Virus record (IMG/VR): IMGVR_UViG_3300017758_000197 | Coordinates: 1 to 20,469 of that record | DNA length: 20,469 nt | From: a virus | Direction: 5' to 3' (one strand) | Shown here: piece by piece, positions 12,262-20,469 of the stretch | How the letters are laid out: the number at the start of each line of letters is the position of its first letter | Position numbering within the stretch: position 1 is the first letter of the stretch | Made by a program: the position numbers and the translations under genes | The notes under the pieces: model-generated | What the model saw: the letters and a program-made list of their open reading frames with translations, nothing else | Told to the model about the DNA's origin: nothing | The model's database searches: none

Positions 12262-13176
12262 TTATGATTGTCTTACGATGTCAGCTCCAACTCCTGTCTG
12301 AACTCCTGCTGAGTAACGAGCAACTAATCTCATGTTGTCAGAACCATCTAAAGCAGCCATGTCCATCAAAGTAATTCTAGTAGCATCTGAAAGTAAGTCA
12401 GTTCCAAAGAACATATTAGATTTTTCTGCTGCAATTACTGAGTTGTCTAACATTCCATTACAAACAGCGATTTTGTACCCTTCAAATACAGGTGCATAGT
12501 CTCCGTTCATGTTGTAAGCATTAACATATCCTAAAGTAGATACTGCTGATACATATAAAGCGTAAGTCTTAGGACTCATGTAAATATGTAAGTCTTCTTT
12601 TCTTAAGATAGCTGAAACGTTAGCTGCCATGTCAGCAGTTAAAGTTTGTAAGTTAGCTATGATGTTAGCTGCTGTGTAAGCTGCTGATGCTGAAGATTGA
12701 ACAACTGTTGCGTCAACTCCCGGTAATAAAAGTCCTGTTACAGCTCCTGAGAAACCATTGAATTTCCCTGCTACAGCAGTTCCTGCCCAAATACTTTCTT
12801 CTGTTGCTTCTGCTATGATTTCACCCATGTAAGAAATTACATAGTCATCAAAGCTTGCAGGTGGTGGTGCTCCTGCTCCTGCTCTCATTTGTAATGCTTC
12901 CCAAGAGTCAAGTAATGTAGACTTACAAAGGTCTAAGTTGATTTGTAAGTTCTTTGGTTCTAAAACTTTTTCAGTAAGTGCTAAAGTACCTGCTGAAGTG
13001 AAATCGCACGTGCTGTCCGCAACGACAGAAGAACCCGCCATGCGTTGTATATTACTTTTAAATTTAATGTTTTCAATAGATGTTAAGTAATCTAAAGAGT
13101 TTGCTTGTTTCAGTGCCGCACTGATGTAAAATCCTGCTGCTTTACCTGAAAAGTTTGATGTTGTAGTAAACGCCAT
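12262..13176 (-). CDS. Major capsid protein
   Basis: A 304-residue protein with the profile of HK97-fold capsid proteins. The N-terminal arm is Ser/Thr/Ala-rich (MAFTTTSNFSGKAAGFYISA), followed by IENIKFKSNIQRMAGSS, a spine-like helix around DDYVISYMGEIIAEATEESIW, AVTGLLLPGVDATVV, an alanine-rich A-domain helix region (AAYTAANIIANLQTLTADM), LRKEDLHIYMSPKTYALYV, FEGYKIAVCNGM, and a C-terminal MRLVARYSAGVQTGVGADIV strand. The order helix, SPKTY, EGYKI(A), and final strand is typical of this group. The gene follows the scaffold gene and precedes the tail tube gene. Eight A residues lie immediately before the ATG with no Shine-Dalgarno, as expected for strong translation in Bacteroidota. It should assemble the icosahedral head. 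Confidence 0.85.
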   Translation of the reverse strand: MAFTTTSNFSGKAAGFYISAALKQANSLDYLTSIENIKFKSNIQRMAGSSVVADSTCDFTSAGTLALTEKVLEPKNLQINLDLCKSTLLDSWEALQMRAGAGAPPPASFDDYVISYMGEIIAEATEESIWAGTAVAGKFNGFSGAVTGLLLPGVDATVVQSSASAAYTAANIIANLQTLTADMAANVSAILRKEDLHIYMSPKTYALYVSAVSTLGYVNAYNMNGDYAPVFEGYKIAVCNGMLDNSVIAAEKSNMFFGTDLLSDATRITLMDMAALDGSDNMRLVARYSAGVQTGVGADIVRQS

Positions 13177-13200
13177 TTTTTTTTGTTTTAAGTTATTATA

Positions 13201-13944
13201 TTATTTATTTAAATCGTGTAAGAATTTTTCTCGTCTTGATAGTTTGTTGTATTCTGCTCTAGCCATTGGCTTTCTGTCTGAACTGAACTTGTTTACATCT
13301 AAAGGAGCTGATGCAGGTTGTGAAGCTAACTCAGTTTTTAATCTTTCGTTTTCTTCTTTTAACTTAGTTAATTCATCTTCTGCTGAAAACTCAACTACTT
13401 CTGTAGTTTTTATAGACTTAGGATTTGTAGAAGGCTCAACTGTTTCTTCAACTACTTCTTCAGCTAATTCTTCAACTTCATCATCACCGCCGTCTTTATC
13501 TCTTTTAAGATCAGCTACAGCGTCCATTAAATTATCTACCTTATCTTTCATTTCTTCGTAAGACTTAGCCCAATCTGCTTTTTCAGCATCAGTTTCAGGG
13601 AACGCAAATTCAACAGCTTCAGCCATTTCTTCTTTGTCATCATACCCTGCATCTACTTCTTCTTCTGTGTCTTCTTCTTCTGTTTCAGACTCTATGACCT
13701 CAGCAACAATACCTTCTTCTTCAACTCTAAAAGATACTCCTGTGTCAGTCTTGTAAGTTCCTACAGGTAATAAAATTGTAGTTCCGTCTTCAGTTAAAAC
13801 TGAAATATCTACTCCTGCTTCTAATTCATCAGCTGAAGAAACAAAGATTGTTCCGTCTTCTGATTTTGCTTGATATGCTAAAACAACTTCTTCTTCAGTT
13901 TTGTTTAAGCCAAGTGCTACTAAGATTTGTTCTTTAATGTCCAT
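13201..13944 (-). CDS. Acidic scaffolding protein
   Basis: A 247-residue, strongly acidic protein. The N-terminal 30-85 segment is beta-like, then a Glu-rich tract (ESETEEEDTEEEVDAG), a helical region with WAKSYEEMKDKVDNLMDAVADLKR, a second acidic tract with EEVVEETVEPS, a short coiled coil TKLKEENERLKTELA near 193-207, and a basic C-terminal helix (ARAEYNKLSRREKFLHDLNK). Coiled coil plus a basic C-terminal capsid-binding helix is the usual layout of scaffolding proteins. The gene is between the protease and the capsid gene, the classic location. The protease probably removes it during head maturation. Confidence 0.75.
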   Translation of the reverse strand: MDIKEQILVALGLNKTEEEVVLAYQAKSEDGTIFVSSADELEAGVDISVLTEDGTTILLPVGTYKTDTGVSFRVEEEGIVAEVIESETEEEDTEEEVDAGYDDKEEMAEAVEFAFPETDAEKADWAKSYEEMKDKVDNLMDAVADLKRDKDGGDDEVEELAEEVVEETVEPSTNPKSIKTTEVVEFSAEDELTKLKEENERLKTELASQPASAPLDVNKFSSDRKPMARAEYNKLSRREKFLHDLNK

Positions 13945-13992
13945 AATTCTTTTTAGTTTTATTAGTGTTTGTAATATATAATAGATAAACTA

Positions 13993-14709
13993 TTACTTTG
14001 TTTGATTTTCGCTTATTATTTCGTTTAGTGCTGAAAGAATTTCCTCAGTCGTAGGTGCTTTTTCTGACATCTGTTCCATTTTGTCCGTAAAGTAGCCTTC
14101 TATTGATAATCCTTTAAGTTCTCCGTCCTTTATCTTAGACCAAATTTCATCATTAGAAATTTTTAGCTTAACCATCCAAGTACCTACAGGAAGTGAATAT
14201 CCGTAAAGAGTAGACTTATCTAACTTAGTATCTTCAATAATCCAAGACTCAACAGTAAGAACGCCGCTTACTCTGTCTTGGTGTTGGTATGTAGCTTTAT
14301 GGTGGTTGTTATGTTTTAAATACAATTCAGAAGCTTTTCTAACTGTCTCAGGACTGAAGTAAACATAGTAATCTGAGTCTGTATTTGGGTTGTGTCTAAA
14401 GATTTGCTTGTTAGGAATAAGAGCAGGACTAACTAACATTCTTTTCTCCTCATCTACCTTAGCAAATGTTAAGTTGTTTTTTTCTTTTCCAAAGTAAACA
14501 AAGTCCTGTTCTATCGCAGGTGAAGTTACTAAACTAATTGCATCAATAGCAAGTTCTTGACTATCATCATCAATTACTAACTCTACAATAGATGTAGTCT
14601 TTTCGTAATAGTCTTTGTTGGCTTCTTCACATTCAGCAACTGAGTCATAAGTGCAGCTTCCTGTCTTTCCCCATTTATATTTTCCGTTTTCACATTTTTC
14701 GCAAGGCAT
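13993..14709 (-). CDS. XkdF-like prohead protease
   Basis: A 238-residue protein. It opens with a short Cys motif (MPCEKCENGKYKWG with C3 and C6, then C19 and C27) that may bind zinc. Residues 55-205 fit the XkdF/Peptidase_U35-type phage serine protease: DAISLVTSPAIEQDFVYFG, then VYFSPETVRKASELYLKH, YQHQDRVSGVLTVESWIIED at 141-160, LYGYSLPVGTWMVKLKIS at 168-185, and GELKGLSIEGYF at 196-207. H143 and S202 are the plausible catalytic pair, but this is by analogy. The enzyme would cleave scaffold and capsid during head maturation. It precedes the scaffold and capsid genes. It is unusual that it follows the tape-measure gene. Confidence 0.8.
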   Translation of the reverse strand: MPCEKCENGKYKWGKTGSCTYDSVAECEEANKDYYEKTTSIVELVIDDDSQELAIDAISLVTSPAIEQDFVYFGKEKNNLTFAKVDEEKRMLVSPALIPNKQIFRHNPNTDSDYYVYFSPETVRKASELYLKHNNHHKATYQHQDRVSGVLTVESWIIEDTKLDKSTLYGYSLPVGTWMVKLKISNDEIWSKIKDGELKGLSIEGYFTDKMEQMSEKAPTTEEILSALNEIISENQTK

Positions 14710-14744
14710 ATTATATAATATATTTAATTAGTATTTATTTGATT

Positions 14745-16313
14745 TTAGATTGTAGCCCTTCTTCTAATATTGGCTAATTGGTTTTGACTGTTAGTCATTT
14801 CATCTGTTACTACAAATGCTTTAGTTGGTTCAGGTTCTACTCCTCCTGATAATTCAAAAGCTCCTGACATCATTTGAGGTGCAGGTGGTGCAGCAGGTGC
14901 TGTAAGATTTCCTCCTCCTCCTCCTCCGCCACCACTATCTCCGGGTACATCTGTTGCTAAGATTGTTCTTACATTATTTAGACCTGCTGCAATTACGGCT
15001 GCTGCTCCTACAAAACCTGCAACACCTCCCTGAGCAAATGCCTTAGTTGCACCTACATAAGTATCTATAGTGGCTGAAGTTACGGCTAACGCTTTATTGT
15101 CTCCTGCTAAAGCACTTAATCCTGAAGCAAGACCTGAGAATGCTTCTAGCTGTTCATTGACATTTTCTCTAACAATTTTTGACTTTGCATTTTCAAATTG
15201 TTTAGTAATAGCTGTAGTTTTTACCCCTGACTTTATAGCCAATTTTAGCTTTAAGTCGTAAGCGTCTTGAAGTTCTTGTAACTCTTTTTCTAGTCCTGTC
15301 AGTCCTGCGGCTCTTAACTCGTTTTGTGCTTCTAAAAGTTCTTTCTCTAAAGCTACTGCATTAGTCTTTTGTTCTGATAACTGACCTGTAATAGCTTCTT
15401 CAAGTTCTAGCATTCTAACTTTTTCACCTTGTAACGCTATAAAGTTTTCTTCATTTTGATTTAAATTGTATTGTGCTTCTGCTGCGTCTATTCCTGCTTG
15501 TATTTGTTTTCTTTGCAGCTCTTGTTGTTCTGCTAGTATATCGTTTAACTTATTATTGGCTTCAATTCTTTCTTTAAAAGTTTTAGTTTCATCATCTCTT
15601 ATTTGTCTTTGTATTTCAGCGTCTTTTAAGTATTGAGCGTTTAACATAGCAAATTGTACTGCTGCTCTGTTTGCTGCTTTCTTTGTTTCTGTAATTGCTG
15701 CTGCTGTGGTAAATGTTTCTTTAGTATATTTTACAATAGCGTCTGTAGCTTCAGTAACTATTTCAACTGTCTTATCAAATGCGTTATCTACACCTGTTGC
15801 TACATCTACTAATTCCTTCCCTGCTAGTGCAGCAAATTCTCCTGCTTCTTTAAAATTCCCTTTAAACAAAGCTGACAAAGCACTTCCTACATAACCAAAA
15901 GTTTCTAAAAGACTATTAAACCTTTCTATAAGGTTTTTTTCTATCATTTCTCCAAACTTCTTCAAAGACTCTTGTGGATTTTCAAATATATTTTTAAAGA
16001 AACCTGTAAAAGCTCCTATATTGTTACTTAAAAAATCAAACAAGTCATTGAATGCAATATTTAAAGCAGTCATTGCTGTGTCAAAAGCGTCAAGTACCTT
16101 TTGATTGCTACTGAATACTTCCATTAGTTTTGCTAATAACGCAACTATAAGACCTATCCCTGCTGCTTTCAATGCTGCACCTACTCCTTTAATTGCAGTA
16201 CCAAGTCCTTTAAATCCTGTCTTTCCTTTTTTAGTAGCACCTTCAAGCTTTTCAGTTTGAGTTACAACCTTTCCTATATCTGATTTTACATTTAATACTA
16301 TTTCTTCTGCCAT
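14745..16313 (-). CDS. Tail tape-measure-like protein (short)
   Basis: A 522-residue, mostly helical protein. Residues 33-67 are Gly/Ala-rich and hydrophobic (KGLGTAIKGVGAALKAAGIG, then LIVALLAKLMEVF). Residues 200-390 are coiled-coil-rich (RQIRDDETKTFKERIEANNK, then ILAEQQELQRKQIQAGIDAA). Residues 405-452 have the usual Ala-rich C-terminal signature SATIDTYVGATKAFAQGG and GAAAVIAAGLNNVRTIL. A Gly8 run (461-468) and a Pro/Ala-rich hinge end the chain. The composition fits a tape-measure protein, which sets tail length and occupies the tube. At about 0.15 nm per residue a full helix would be about 78 nm, so the tail would be short to medium if this holds. Confidence 0.75.
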   Translation of the reverse strand: MAEEIVLNVKSDIGKVVTQTEKLEGATKKGKTGFKGLGTAIKGVGAALKAAGIGLIVALLAKLMEVFSSNQKVLDAFDTAMTALNIAFNDLFDFLSNNIGAFTGFFKNIFENPQESLKKFGEMIEKNLIERFNSLLETFGYVGSALSALFKGNFKEAGEFAALAGKELVDVATGVDNAFDKTVEIVTEATDAIVKYTKETFTTAAAITETKKAANRAAVQFAMLNAQYLKDAEIQRQIRDDETKTFKERIEANNKLNDILAEQQELQRKQIQAGIDAAEAQYNLNQNEENFIALQGEKVRMLELEEAITGQLSEQKTNAVALEKELLEAQNELRAAGLTGLEKELQELQDAYDLKLKLAIKSGVKTTAITKQFENAKSKIVRENVNEQLEAFSGLASGLSALAGDNKALAVTSATIDTYVGATKAFAQGGVAGFVGAAAVIAAGLNNVRTILATDVPGDSGGGGGGGGNLTAPAAPPAPQMMSGAFELSGGVEPEPTKAFVVTDEMTNSQNQLANIRRRATI

Positions 16314-16323
16314 ATCTTTATTT

Positions 16324-17178
16324 TTAAAGTGCTACTCCTGTTTTAATCTGTGTAAACCTTATGTTGCTACACCATTCTATCGTTACGTCTGTTGCTCCTC
16401 TTACTCTCATAGCAAAGTTAGTTCCTGATGCTATTCCTGTTGGTTGCCAATTAGAAACAGTACCATTACTTTTTATTGCGTCTCGTTCTCTGTTTACGCT
16501 TAGTGTTCCACTTTCATTTATTATAACTCCTCTTTCTACCCAACTTGCATAGTCGCCTAAATTACCTGTTCCTGTTCCTCCTACTCTTACAGCTATTACG
16601 TCAGCGTGAAAATACATTGCAGCGTTTTCAGGCACAGCTAAGAGTTGATCAGTCGTATTGTTTAAGTAACTTACTGTATTAGTTCCGTTTGTAGTTTGTA
16701 CACCGTATATCACTTGAATGCTCTGTCTCTCACCTAATAAGTCAGCAGATACATTACCACCTAAGACTATAGAGTTATCCGCTGTAGCTTCTCCTAAAGT
16801 GCCATAGACGTTAGCGTTACTTACACCGTTTGCAATTTCGTTTTGAGTTCCTACTACAATATTATTTGTTGAGTCACCTTGAACTGTATTCTTTTGACCT
16901 ATTATGTAAGTGTTATTAGTGTTAGGTAGGGTTGTGTTTCCTGCTCCGTTTATCTTGTTATTTGTATTACTTATATTTCTATCTAAATTGGTGCTGTATT
17001 TAAAAGCTGAACAAGTCCTTGTTACTTTATTATATATGTAGCCGTAAGCTTCACATTGAATTTGATTAGGAGTCAAATCGTTAGTTCCGTCTGTAAAGGT
17101 AACTGTACCGATAGGACTTATACTAGAAGGCTTTACATTGAACCCTGTTAAAAATTGTGTTGTAGGTATTTTGCTCAT
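16324..17178 (-). CDS. Tail fibre-like protein with beta-roll repeats
   Basis: A 284-residue protein. Residues 1-60 include a Cys pair (C42, C56) with AYGYIYNKVTRTC. Residues 67-142 show short repeats of type N-x-I-x-x-G (NTNNTYIIGQKN, STNNIVVGTQNE, NANVYGTLGE, DNSIVLGGN) resembling the head repeats of YadA-like trimeric adhesins. A C-terminal domain (150-284) has strands QSIQVIYGVQ, AMYFHADVIAVRV, SWVERGVIINESG and ATDVTIEWCSN, like the knob domain of phage fibres. It probably forms a trimeric fibre involved in receptor binding. It sits between the large tail protein (1-nt TAATG overlap) and the tape-measure gene. Confidence 0.65.
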   Translation of the reverse strand: MSKIPTTQFLTGFNVKPSSISPIGTVTFTDGTNDLTPNQIQCEAYGYIYNKVTRTCSAFKYSTNLDRNISNTNNKINGAGNTTLPNTNNTYIIGQKNTVQGDSTNNIVVGTQNEIANGVSNANVYGTLGEATADNSIVLGGNVSADLLGERQSIQVIYGVQTTNGTNTVSYLNNTTDQLLAVPENAAMYFHADVIAVRVGGTGTGNLGDYASWVERGVIINESGTLSVNRERDAIKSNGTVSNWQPTGIASGTNFAMRVRGATDVTIEWCSNIRFTQIKTGVAL

Positions 17179-19910
17179 TATGGTATTAGTATAAATTCAA
17201 CTGTTGCTAAGTCGTTTGGTTTGTAATCTATTTTATTTACTCTATAAATTCTGTTCTTTATCATTACTTTATCAAAGAAATTAAAGCTATTGATGTCAGA
17301 AGGATTTAAATCTACTTTAAGAGTCATTATCCTAGTATCAGGATTGTAAAGTTCATTATAATAAGGTTGCCAAAATAAACTGAATAAATTAGCAGTAGAA
17401 GTTCCTATACTGCCTAAAGTCTGTTGTGTTTCGTAATTTATATCTATTGTAGTACTTGTAGTAGGTATATCAGTAAAGTGACTAAATTGTAAAAATTCAT
17501 CTAAATTTGCAGCAGCGTAACCATTCCAAGCGGGTACGTGATAAGTACCACTACCTACACTTTTTATACCATTGTTAAAAAATAATCTAGGACTATTATC
17601 AAAAGGTTGTGACTCTCCATCATCAGACACAGAATAAATAGCAGGAGTAATCAATTCAGATACAGCGTTAATCTCAGTCAAAGGTTTTGGTACTGATGCA
17701 GCAAAAGGTTCTGCTGATATTTCTTTTTCACCTGTAAGTAAATCAAACGCGAATGAAGGTGCAATGTAATCCAATGAACCGTAAGGGTGACCACCTGTTG
17801 AAGACTTAACAACACTAGCAGCATAATCGTCTTCATCTTCAGCAAATACAAACTTAGTTATTTTATTTAAGTCAGTTAAAGGAGTTAATTTTATTTGTGT
17901 TACATCTACTTTGTCAGTCCAATTTAATTCCTTACTATCGTCATTATCTATAAACGTATTATAGTAAGGTTCAAATCTTATCTCGCTTGGATTGTCAGGG
18001 TTCGGTAAAGTTACTAAATTAAACATATTAATCAAGCCCTTTAAAAACTCCCACTGAACAAGCTCACCTCTTAAAGTTTCCATTAGCGTTTCTGTAGTCA
18101 CTACTAGCATTCCTGTAGAACCAAAGACTTCACAAAACCCTAGACCTATACTTGAAGAGCCTGTACCAAAATACGTAAAGAAACTTGAAACAGTACACTT
18201 CCATTCCAACTGAATAAAATCCCCTGCGTTGTCGCATACAATATTAGCTGAAACAGTTCTAGGTGGAGGGTTAGATCCTGTTACTGAACCTGTAACGTTA
18301 TCAAAAGTGGCAAGTAAAGTTCCTGAACTGTTATATTTAGCCCATCTTGTAGATATATCTTGTACAGTAGCACTTGCAGTTCTTTTCCATGCTAGCACAG
18401 CTGAAAGGTCAAACATTTGACTATCTTCTGTTGCAACAAATTTACTAGTTCCATCAAATCCCATTTGAGAGTCAAAAGAATTACTTGACAAATAGATAGC
18501 AGTAAATACTGTATTAGGACAAAACTGCTGTGTATTTATATTATATATACCTTCTGTTTCAGGTACTCCTGATTTATTTTCACCATAACTAAAGTCCATG
18601 TATAAGTCTTTAAAAAAATCACTTACAAAAAAATCACTTTTATATGTAAAAGGACTGTCTTGGAATATTCTATCTATTAAATACTTTACGTTTATACAAG
18701 GTCTAAAAGCTGCTTGTAAATCTAATAGTTCAGGCATTCCTGTAATAGCAGTTGAAGGACTAGGGTAAGGTGTTTCTATTATTTGATGAGCCCAATCTAT
18801 AAAAGGGTACTTTAAAGTTCTGTAGGTGTCTCTAAAACCTGAAGTATTAGGATTATTATAAACTATTGATGCAAATGGTGCTGAGTCTCGCCAACTTTTA
18901 ACAATATTATCTTTCTGATAATCATGTTCTAATTCTGTTAAATCTATTTCTGAAAATGTCTTTAACTCTAACACATCAGCCAAAGCAACTGCTTCAGAGT
19001 ATAAATTTACATTGTAGCTTATTTCTCCTGACTTGTCTGATATATCTATCATTTTCAAATAACCTTCAAACAATAAAAAACCATCTTGTTTTAAAACACA
19101 TTTAGTTTTATTATAAGGATTAAAATTAAACCCTGTATAGGTTCTAGTTATTTCAAAGATGTGGTCAAAGATTTTATTGTTTCTTTTTGTTGAAGGAAGC
19201 TTAAAAGCTTTTGAATATGACTGTACTTTCTCAGCTACATTTTTAAAATCATCAACACTAAAACTTAAAGGTATATCTTCATCTTCATATAAGTCACAAA
19301 TAACTTGACCATCTTCTAAATCTGAATAAGTTTGAGTTGGAGTTACTCCTTGTTGGGTAACAGATATATTGTCTATAACTATATTATCAGCAGTAAAGTT
19401 CACATAAGTTATAACAATTGTAGGTGTTGTAGTTGTAGTTGTAAAAGAAACAGTAATTTGACTTAAACTTGCTGAGAACAAAGGTTGTATAATAGTATTA
19501 GTACCGTCATAAACACTTGCAAAAATGAAACCTGCACCTGTTGTAGTTAAGTCTATTACCATTTCATAAGTCGTCCCTACAACTAAGTTAGAAAGTTTTT
19601 GATATATACCTGATGATGTTGATGTAGATGCTGAGTATAAAGTGACTGCTCCTGAACTTACAGTCGGTGCTGTTGGTGTTCCTGAGTGTGTACTTCTGAA
19701 TTTGTAAAAACTATTTATATTGTTTGGTGGATTATTAGTTAAAGCTGAAACTATGATATTAGTTGCAGTAGCAGGAACGTCATAAGTTGGAATGAGTGTA
19801 TCAGCTAAAGCGTTAAAAGTAGAACCGTCTACACAAAATTGTCCTGTTTGTGAAAAGGAAGAACTGAAGCCGTTGTAATGTTGTGGGTAAACTATTAATT
19901 GTACGCTCAT
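17178..19910 (-). CDS. Large tail/baseplate protein with carbohydrate-binding-like insert
   Basis: A 910-residue protein. Residues 1-45 begin MSVQLIVYPQHYNGFSSSF. Residues about 46-188 look like a galactose-binding-like jelly roll (CBM_4_9 type): FYKFRSTHSG, GIYQKLSNLVVGTTYEMVID, SQITVSFTTTTTTP, and DNIVIDNISVTQQ. The body starts at about 200 (DLYEDEDIPLSFSVDDFKNV, then KAFKLPSTKRNNKIF), which is typical of a large Bacteroidota-phage tail protein, possibly baseplate or distal tail/hub-like. It is strand-rich with DLEDG..., and ends PNDLATVEFILIP. Glycan binding at the tail tip for the host capsule is an inference. The start overlaps the previous stop by 1 nt (TAATG). Confidence 0.6.
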   Translation of the reverse strand: MSVQLIVYPQHYNGFSSSFSQTGQFCVDGSTFNALADTLIPTYDVPATATNIIVSALTNNPPNNINSFYKFRSTHSGTPTAPTVSSGAVTLYSASTSTSSGIYQKLSNLVVGTTYEMVIDLTTTGAGFIFASVYDGTNTIIQPLFSASLSQITVSFTTTTTTPTIVITYVNFTADNIVIDNISVTQQGVTPTQTYSDLEDGQVICDLYEDEDIPLSFSVDDFKNVAEKVQSYSKAFKLPSTKRNNKIFDHIFEITRTYTGFNFNPYNKTKCVLKQDGFLLFEGYLKMIDISDKSGEISYNVNLYSEAVALADVLELKTFSEIDLTELEHDYQKDNIVKSWRDSAPFASIVYNNPNTSGFRDTYRTLKYPFIDWAHQIIETPYPSPSTAITGMPELLDLQAAFRPCINVKYLIDRIFQDSPFTYKSDFFVSDFFKDLYMDFSYGENKSGVPETEGIYNINTQQFCPNTVFTAIYLSSNSFDSQMGFDGTSKFVATEDSQMFDLSAVLAWKRTASATVQDISTRWAKYNSSGTLLATFDNVTGSVTGSNPPPRTVSANIVCDNAGDFIQLEWKCTVSSFFTYFGTGSSSIGLGFCEVFGSTGMLVVTTETLMETLRGELVQWEFLKGLINMFNLVTLPNPDNPSEIRFEPYYNTFIDNDDSKELNWTDKVDVTQIKLTPLTDLNKITKFVFAEDEDDYAASVVKSSTGGHPYGSLDYIAPSFAFDLLTGEKEISAEPFAASVPKPLTEINAVSELITPAIYSVSDDGESQPFDNSPRLFFNNGIKSVGSGTYHVPAWNGYAAANLDEFLQFSHFTDIPTTSTTIDINYETQQTLGSIGTSTANLFSLFWQPYYNELYNPDTRIMTLKVDLNPSDINSFNFFDKVMIKNRIYRVNKIDYKPNDLATVEFILIP

Positions 19911-20469
19911 TATATTGATTGTGTTCTTAGTGTCTTACTCTTTTCTACTTCAAAAGTGTATTGAATAAGTTTGTCGTTTGCTACTGTCTTTTTTGTAAAG
20001 TTTGTACTCGTTATCCTTACAGGTGTTACATATTGATTAAGAACAGTTGTTACATCAAATACATCAGAATATTTTGCTAATATATATACTTCAGGACTAT
20101 TTGTTAATTCTTCAAACATTACGTTATCGTTTTCGCTAACATAGTCTGTGTTCATTTTAATTTTTTCAGTAGCGTTTACTCTAAAAGTTTTCTTACCACC
20201 TTTAAAACCGTTAACTCTATAAGAGCTATCATTCCAAGTTCCTGCTAACTGCTCGTATGTAGATCCTTTAGTTGATATGTTTCTAGTAGATTTTTGCGTG
20301 AAAGTATAGTAATCCCAAGCTCCCCATTGATTAAGCCAACAAAGCCTTATAGAATCATATCCTTTCAAGTTAGGACAATTTAAGTTTATTCTATATTCTT
20401 GTGTTACAAAATTTGTTGAAACTGTTTTAAAAGCTTGAAATGTGTAATGTCCTCCTTGTATTGTTCCTG
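19910..20469 (-). CDS. Tail/virion protein, 5' end cut by window edge
   Basis: The frame is open from 19910 to the right edge. A TTG at 20368 has sometimes been a convenient start for a 152-residue version, but the same frame reads on upstream for 33 more codons (GTIQGGHYTFQAFKTVSTNF and onward) without a stop. The gene therefore starts outside the window. The visible part is strand-rich with aromatic motifs (CWLNQWGAWDYYTFTQ, WNDSSYRVNGFKGGKK, SPEVYILAKYSDVFDV) and ends KSKTLRTQSI. It is coupled to the large tail protein by TAATG and is probably another tail or baseplate component. No specific family is recognised. Confidence 0.65.
   Translation of the reverse strand, partial: GTIQGGHYTFQAFKTVSTNFVTQEYRINLNCPNLKGYDSIRLCWLNQWGAWDYYTFTQKSTRNISTKGSTYEQLAGTWNDSSYRVNGFKGGKKTFRVNATEKIKMNTDYVSENDNVMFEELTNSPEVYILAKYSDVFDVTTVLNQYVTPVRITSTNFTKKTVANDKLIQYTFEVEKSKTLRTQSI

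Noticed and set aside
14880-14950. Poly-glycine/proline codon run in the tape-measure gene as a possible DNA repeat element
   Set aside because: It is in frame and explained as a flexible protein hinge; no repeat unit extends beyond it.
3270-19000. Plus-strand open frames such as 3270-3488, 6669-6899, 13244-13561 and 15706-15894
   Set aside because: They lie opposite well-supported minus-strand genes, lack starts with leaders and give low-complexity Ser/Thr/Leu/Phe-rich products typical of antisense shadows.
1-20469. tRNA genes, CRISPR arrays, insertion sequences, integrase or attachment sites
   Set aside because: No cloverleaf, spaced repeat array, transposase or integrase motif was found by eye on either strand.

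Overview
The window looks like part of an AT-rich genome of a tailed double-stranded DNA phage (or a closely related prophage) of a Bacteroidota host, most likely a flavobacterium. The evidence is a complete set of head and tail genes, tightly packed one-strand genes (many TAATG or ATGA junctions), no convincing Shine-Dalgarno sites but A-rich leaders before start codons, TAnnTTTG-type promoter boxes, and a DUF3127-like SSB. Every supported gene lies on the minus strand, so transcription runs from high to low coordinates. No tRNA, integrase, CRISPR array, insertion sequence or terminase was recognised. Both window edges cut through genes.

Late region (about 20469 to 5046, in transcription order): a tail or baseplate protein cut by the right edge; a 910-residue tail protein with a carbohydrate-binding-like N-terminal insert; a beta-roll fibre; a short tape-measure-like protein; an XkdF-like prohead protease; an acidic scaffold; the major capsid protein; a putative tail tube protein followed by a good intrinsic terminator; three or four accessory virion proteins, one with a LamG lectin domain; the portal with an unusual Cys/His-rich C-terminal extension; and a connector-like protein. 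A lysis-like cluster follows: tiny basic, membrane and Cys-rich ORFs, a DUF5675 protein and a two-helix membrane protein. A metallophosphoesterase ends the region. This order differs from the usual portal-protease-capsid-tail-lysis order, because tail genes precede the protease and the portal comes after the tail tube.

Control region (4775 to 5045): a gene-free 271-nt stretch with two TAnnTTTG boxes, repeated AAGTG(T/C) words, two inverted repeats and a weak terminator-like hairpin. It separates the late genes from the replication genes and is a candidate promoter, operator or origin region.

Replication and recombination region (4774 to 1): a small membrane protein, an unknown protein, an ERF-like recombination candidate, a structured RNA-like element, a 57-residue coiled-coil protein, SSB, a DnaA domain IV-like protein, a winged-helix initiator-like protein with repeats inside its linker-coding DNA, an unknown helical protein, a possible 29-residue membrane microprotein, a PD-(D/E)XK nuclease, a beta-class DNA methyltransferase, a NinG-like nuclease, and the start of another gene cut by the left edge. 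Together these could initiate replication, coat and recombine ssDNA, cut branched intermediates and methylate the phage DNA.
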